Of a DNA stretch of 24,832 nucleotides, positions 21,448 through 24,832 are shown piece after piece (the stretch's first letter is position 1; each line of letters begins with the position of its first letter). This DNA is from JAYOFM01 sp038117225 (lineage in GTDB: Bacteria > Pseudomonadota > Alphaproteobacteria > Rhodospirillales > Casp-alpha2): the NCBI GenBank assembly GCA_038117225.1, contig JAYOFM010000050.1, forward strand, positions 1 to 24,832, given 5' to 3'. The position numbers were made by a program, and so were the translations under genes. The notes beneath the pieces are model-generated. The model ran no database searches. It was given only the letters and a program-made list of their open reading frames with translations, and was not told the DNA's origin.

Positions 21448-23241
21448 ATGAGTGGATTAGGTATTTTTCAACCCAGCACGCTTGGCATGCGCAGCACGAC
21501 GCATCAACTGAACGTCATCGGCTTCAACATCGCCAACGTTAACACGGGCGGTTTCAAGCGTTCGGATGTGCAGTTCGAAACCGTGCTCAGCGACAGCCTG
21601 TTCCAGCAGTCGGACACCGGCGGCGTCAAGCCGTATACGACCAGCCGCATCGCCGACCAGGGTGTCCTCAGCCAGACTCAGCGTGACCTTGATCTGGGCA
21701 TCAACGGCGACGGCTTCTTCCAGTTGTCGCCAACGCTGGATGTGGGCACCGATCTGTTCTACACGCGCGACGGCTCTTTCCAAATCAACACGGTGCGGAG
21801 CGCCGCGGATGGAAGCGTCAATCAGACGACGAGCGTGACCAACGCAGACGGGACAACCACGTCCATCGACAACGGCTATCTCGTCGACAAGAATGGCATG
21901 TACCTACTTGGGATTGCCGCCGACCCGACCACTGGCCTGTTTACATCTAGCGCAGCGGCCGCGCCCATGCAGGTCGATCCCGCGGCATTTACTAATGTCG
22001 GTTCCGCGACGACCGCGGCAAAGATTTCGATCAATTTACCGGCGGAGAAAGATACCGGCGACGCAATCGAGACCCACACGCTGCAGACCTTCGATTCCGC
22101 GTTCGCGGCGCGCGCCATCAACTTCGATTTCATTCCGGGTGCGAGTGACAATCAATGGCAGGTCAGCCTGCGCGCCGATAACGCGACGACATTGTCGCTC
22201 AGTCCCGGCGCGCCGCTGAGTGTCGCGGCTAACGCGGCAACGCCCACGACCATGCGCATGCAGGCGAACACGATCTCGCTCCTGAACTCCAGCGGCGTTC
22301 CAGTAAAAGGATCGTTTCTTGGTCTTAGCAAGGGCGACAGCATTACCACCACCGGTTTCACCAACGCCTCCAACAACGGTACGTTTACTGTCGGCGATGT
22401 TGCCGCCGACGGTTCCAGCATTACGCTGGACGGTACTCCCATCACCTCAACGGGGCCGACACTGACCATTCCATCACTATCGTTCACAGCCGGCACCAAG
22501 ACCATATCGGCCGTCAGCGCCACGTCGACGCCGGTCCCGGGCGCATTCACGGGCGTCACCGTTGGTCAGCAAATCACGATCGCCGGGACGTCATCCAACA
22601 ATGGAACGCTAACCGTCGCCACCGTGGCCGCCGACGGCCTGCCGCGCGAGCGGCACGGCGAGCGACGCGNNNNNNNNNNGGACAGCAGTGTCGCATCGTC
22701 GAAAAACATTGGCTCGCCGCTCACGTTCAACTCAAATGCGACCCTGTCGACACCGCTATCCTACACCGTCTCGGCGACGTGGAGTAACGGGGCGACGTCA
22801 AACTTCACCGTCGACTTCAGCGACTCAACCCAATTCGCCGGTGGTTTCCGGCCGTTTTCCTCGGAAGCAAACGGCAACGTGACGTCTAATCTGGCCTCTG
22901 TGAGATTTGACGAGAGCGGACAGGTGATCGGGACCTTCGGCGACGGAACGAACCGCGCAATTTACAAAATTCCGATGGCCTTCTTCGTCAACCCGGATGG
23001 CCTGGAAACCTCGAACGGCATGCTGTTTCAGCAATCAGCACAGTCGGGCGAGCCGACCACTGAATTCGCTGACGCAAAGACTGGAACCAATCTCGGAGTC
23101 GGCATGTTGGAGCTCTCCAACGTCGATATCGCGCAGGAATTCTCGCGCATGATTCAAGCGCAGCATGCCTATAATTTGAGCGCGACGACCTTCCGAACGG
23201 CGGACGAAATGCTCGAGGGCGCGCGCGATCTGAAGCGCTGA
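21448..23241 (+). CDS. flgE: Flagellar hook protein FlgE (contains a 10-N assembly gap)
   Basis: The N-terminus has the rod/hook signature FQPSTLGMRSTTHQLNVIG, FNIANVNTGGFKRSDVQFE and GINGDGFFQLSPTLD. The C-terminus has IYKIPMAFFVNPDGLETSNG, MLELSNVDIAQEFSRMIQAQ and AYNLSATTFRTADEMLEG, diagnostic of FlgE. The central insert (about 250-420) holds two related beta segments with the pattern F-x-G-x-x-x-G-x-x-I-T ... NNGT-x-TV ... VAADG. A run of N at 22670-22679 interrupts the second one. The codons just before the gap (LPRERHGERR) do not follow the repeat pattern and may be out of frame or contig-end error, so about 595 residues is a nominal length. FlgE builds the hook linking rod and filament. 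It has its own sigma-54 promoter. Confidence 0.93.
   Translation: MSGLGIFQPSTLGMRSTTHQLNVIGFNIANVNTGGFKRSDVQFETVLSDSLFQQSDTGGVKPYTTSRIADQGVLSQTQRDLDLGINGDGFFQLSPTLDVGTDLFYTRDGSFQINTVRSAADGSVNQTTSVTNADGTTTSIDNGYLVDKNGMYLLGIAADPTTGLFTSSAAAAPMQVDPAAFTNVGSATTAAKISINLPAEKDTGDAIETHTLQTFDSAFAARAINFDFIPGASDNQWQVSLRADNATTLSLSPGAPLSVAANAATPTTMRMQANTISLLNSSGVPVKGSFLGLSKGDSITTTGFTNASNNGTFTVGDVAADGSSITLDGTPITSTGPTLTIPSLSFTAGTKTISAVSATSTPVPGAFTGVTVGQQITIAGTSSNNGTLTVATVAADGLPRERHGERRXXXXDSSVASSKNIGSPLTFNSNATLSTPLSYTVSATWSNGATSNFTVDFSDSTQFAGGFRPFSSEANGNVTSNLASVRFDESGQVIGTFGDGTNRAIYKIPMAFFVNPDGLETSNGMLFQQSAQSGEPTTEFADAKTGTNLGVGMLELSNVDIAQEFSRMIQAQHAYNLSATTFRTADEMLEGARDLKR
22670..22679. other. Assembly gap (10 N) inside flgE
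   Basis: Ten consecutive N bases are probably a fixed-size scaffold placeholder, so the true length of missing sequence is unknown. The gap falls in the repeat-containing variable domain of the hook protein. Confidence 0.99.
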
Positions 23242-23296
23242 TCCCCCGATCACGGTCGTCCAGAAAGGACACACCTTCCCTCTATCAGGGAATGGA

Positions 23297-23324
23297 GAAA
23301 CGGCGGCCGATGGGTCGCCGTTTC
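23297..23324 (+). terminator. Hairpin after flgE, possible terminator
   Basis: A 9-bp inverted repeat (GAAACGGCG with CGCCGTTTC) and a 10-base loop lie 55 bases after the flgE stop. The following sequence is only mildly T-rich (ACATTT), so termination may be partial. The fact that flgI seems to have its own promoter fits a transcription boundary here. Confidence 0.5.
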
Positions 23325-23349
23325 ACATTTCGGCCTACCGATTCAGCCC

Positions 23350-23364
23350 CGGCAAGAATTGCCG
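23350..23364. promoter_or_regulatory. Palindromic operator candidate upstream of flgI
   Basis: CGGCAAGAATTGCCG is a perfect palindrome with 6-base arms (CGGCAA/TTGCCG) and the same 5-5-5 core as the other sites. It is centred about 100 bases upstream of the flgI -24 element. A weaker dyad, CGGTC-N5-AGCCG, follows at 23368-23382. Confidence 0.55.
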
Positions 23365-23455
23365 AGACGGTCAATTGAGCCGGATAGGTGCGGAAATTCA
23401 CTCGGAAGCTACATTACAACACATTGATTTAAAACAATTTATCTATATTCGACAT

Positions 23456-23471
23456 TGGCATGGGATTCGCA
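23456..23471 (+). promoter_or_regulatory. Candidate sigma-54 promoter of flgI
   Basis: TGGCATGGGATTCGCA keeps TGGCA, GC and exact GG-N10-GC spacing, with two mismatches to TGGCAC-N5-TTGCA. An A/T-rich block (23415-23450) lies upstream. The predicted start near 23483 lies after the most upstream in-frame ATG of flgI, which argues for a downstream translation start. Confidence 0.6.
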
Positions 23472-23527
23472 TTACCAGAAACGCGCGCAAGACGACGCGC
23501 AAATGGGCCAAACGGGAAAACAAAACG

Positions 23528-24685
23528 ATGACGGGCCAGGAAATGACGAGAACGGGACAAATTTTCTCCTTCATGCGCCGTACCGCGTCGACGGCGTTGC
23601 TGGCGGTGACATTGGCCGCCGCGGCATCGCCCGCCGGTGCTGCGTCGCGCCTGAAGGACATCATCCATTTCGAGGGCGTTCGCGACAACATGTTGGTCGG
23701 CTACGGCCTCGTGGTCGGCCTCAACGGTAGCGGCGATACGCTCGCCGACGGCCACTTCACCAAGCAAAGCCTGAAAGCCATGCTCAATCGGATGGGCGTC
23801 AAGCCGACTGATTCCGGTCTCGATTCTGATAACGTGGCGGCGGTGATGGTGACGGCTAGCCTGCCGGCGTTCGCCCGCCAGGGCTCGCGCATGGATGTCA
23901 CGGTCAGCGCGCTCGGCGATTCCAAGAGCCTGCTCGGCGGCACCCTTCTGGTGACGCCCTTGATGGGTGCCGACGGTGAGGTATACGCCGTTTCCCAGGG
24001 CCAATTGGCGGTCGGCGGATTTCAGGCAACCGGCGACGCGGAAAGCGTCACCAAGGGTGTACCGACATCGGGCCGCATCGCCAACGGGGCCATCATCGAG
24101 CGCGAAGTCGGCTACGACATGGCCAACATGGAAACAATCAACCTGACCCTCCGCAACCCGGATTTCACAACCGCGCGCCGCGTTGCCCAGGCGATTAACG
24201 CCTTTCTCGGCACCCTGGCCGCGCGTCCCAGCGATCCGACGACGGTAAGGCTGACGGTACCCGAGAGTTACCGCCAGAATGCGGTCAATCTACTGACCGA
24301 TATCGAACAGCTGCGGGTCGAACCCGATCAATTAGCCAAGGTCATTATCGACGAACAGACCGGCACCATTGTCATGGGTGAGAACGTGCGTCTTTCCACC
24401 GTCGCCATCGCCCAGGGATCACTGACCATCCGAATCACCGAGACAGCGCAGGTTTCGCAGCCGGGCCCGTTCGCCGAAGTCGGAGATACGACGACGGTGG
24501 CGCGCACGGATGTCGATGTGCAGGAGGGCGAGGAACGTCAGCTCACCGTCGTGCCATCCGGCGTCACGTTGCAGGACCTGGTGAACGGCCTCAACACCTT
24601 GGGTATCGGGCCTCGCGACCTCATTACCATTCTGCAGGCAGTCAAGGCGGCCGGTGCGTTGCAGGCCGAAATTCAGGTGATGTGA
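23528..24685 (+). CDS. flgI: Flagellar P-ring protein FlgI
   Basis: The frame is open from 23375, but codons before about 23528 are not conserved and lie over a likely promoter, so I place the start at ATG 23528; 23543 and 23573 are alternatives. The signal peptide is MRRTASTALLAVTLAAAASP, cleaved near AGAAS. The mature protein is a full FlgI: LKDIIHFEGVRDNMLVGYGL, VVGLNGSGDTLADGHFTKQS, NVAAVMVTASLPAFARQGSR, DVTVSALGDSKSLLGGTLLV and the C-terminal VPSGVTLQDLVNGLNTLGIG followed by PRDLITILQAVKAAGALQAE. FlgI forms the P ring around the rod in the periplasm, assisted by FlgA. The stop overlaps the next gene's ATG by one base (TGATG). Confidence 0.95.
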   Translation: MTGQEMTRTGQIFSFMRRTASTALLAVTLAAAASPAGAASRLKDIIHFEGVRDNMLVGYGLVVGLNGSGDTLADGHFTKQSLKAMLNRMGVKPTDSGLDSDNVAAVMVTASLPAFARQGSRMDVTVSALGDSKSLLGGTLLVTPLMGADGEVYAVSQGQLAVGGFQATGDAESVTKGVPTSGRIANGAIIEREVGYDMANMETINLTLRNPDFTTARRVAQAINAFLGTLAARPSDPTTVRLTVPESYRQNAVNLLTDIEQLRVEPDQLAKVIIDEQTGTIVMGENVRLSTVAIAQGSLTIRITETAQVSQPGPFAEVGDTTTVARTDVDVQEGEERQLTVVPSGVTLQDLVNGLNTLGIGPRDLITILQAVKAAGALQAEIQVM

Positions 24686-24832
24686 TGAACAGTATTTCCA
24701 ACGGAACCGCGATGTTGCGCCAGGCGCAGAACGCCTACCAGGCTCCGGCGATGACGCCGCACCAAATGGCGAGCACGGCGGCCGGAAAGAACGCCAAGGA
24801 AATCCGCAAGGTGGCGGTGGATTTCGAAGCCG
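24685..24832 (+). CDS. flgJ: Rod-binding protein, FlgJ N-domain type (5' part, runs off window)
   Basis: The ATG at 24685 overlaps the flgI stop (TGATG), with AGGTGATG just upstream as ribosome site. The visible 49 residues begin MNSISNGTAMLRQAQNAYQA and end KNAKEIRKVAVDFEA. The closing pattern (RKVA-x-DFEA) matches the start of the rod-binding domain of FlgJ, a rod cap scaffold. Alphaproteobacterial versions often lack the muramidase domain of enterobacterial FlgJ, but the rest lies outside the window. The position after flgI is the standard order. Confidence 0.82.
   Translation, partial: MNSISNGTAMLRQAQNAYQAPAMTPHQMASTAAGKNAKEIRKVAVDFEA

Noticed and set aside
1..24832. CRISPR arrays, rRNA, tRNA, insertion sequences, phage genes
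   Set aside because: No array of regular repeats, RNA gene features, transposase or phage structural genes were recognised by eye.

Overview
This window is the core of an alphaproteobacterial flagellar locus, most likely from the Rhodospirillales or a close relative. The evidence is a set of genes typical of alphaproteobacteria (FliX, a PflI/DUF6468-type membrane protein, a MotE-like protein, a stand-alone FlhB C-terminal paralogue, a DksA without a cysteine zinc finger) in GC-rich DNA with many GTG/TTG-type starts and overlapping gene ends. A run of 10 Ns at 22670-22679 shows that this is a draft assembly.

Layout. 1-340 (-): 5' part of flgB. 571-2596 (+): FlhB-like export protein, a small helical protein, fliO, fliP. 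2608-8651 (-): a convergent block with transcription order cheY (frameshifted), cheZ, a degenerate MotB-like protein, a canonical MotB-like protein, and a very large secreted AMIN-like/TPR protein. 8840-11868 (-): fliL, fliM (broken), pflI-like gene, motE-like gene. 12213-15740 (+): flgF, flgG, flgA, flgH, ending in a strong hairpin terminator. 15803-16814 (-): fliX and dksA. 17225-21216 (+): an iron(III) ABC importer operon of the FbpABC type, which is not flagellar. 21448-24832 (+): flgE (with an assembly gap), flgI and the start of a flgJ-type rod-binding protein.

How it fits together. FliO/FliP and the FlhB-like protein belong to the export gate. FlgB/F/G form the rod, FlgA/I/H build the P and L rings, FlgE is the hook, FliL/FliM and the MotB/MotE proteins concern motor and switch, and CheY/CheZ control rotation. 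MotA, FliN and FliG are not in the window.

The most interesting signal is regulatory. Sigma-54-type -24/-12 elements lie upstream of flgF, flgE and flgI, and a weaker one upstream of flgB. The same intergenic regions carry a shared 15-bp palindrome of the form CGGCA-N5-TGCCG, with a second imperfect copy upstream of flgE. These look like enhancer operators for an NtrC-type flagellar activator (FlbD in Caulobacter, which FliX regulates). Two genes at the CheY-FliM interface are disrupted: cheY by one base in a homopolymer, and fliM by loss of a segment that should contain its CheY-binding peptide. I see no wholly novel system; the novelty lies in the palindrome family, the unusual MotB pair with the AMIN/TPR protein, and the broken switch genes.
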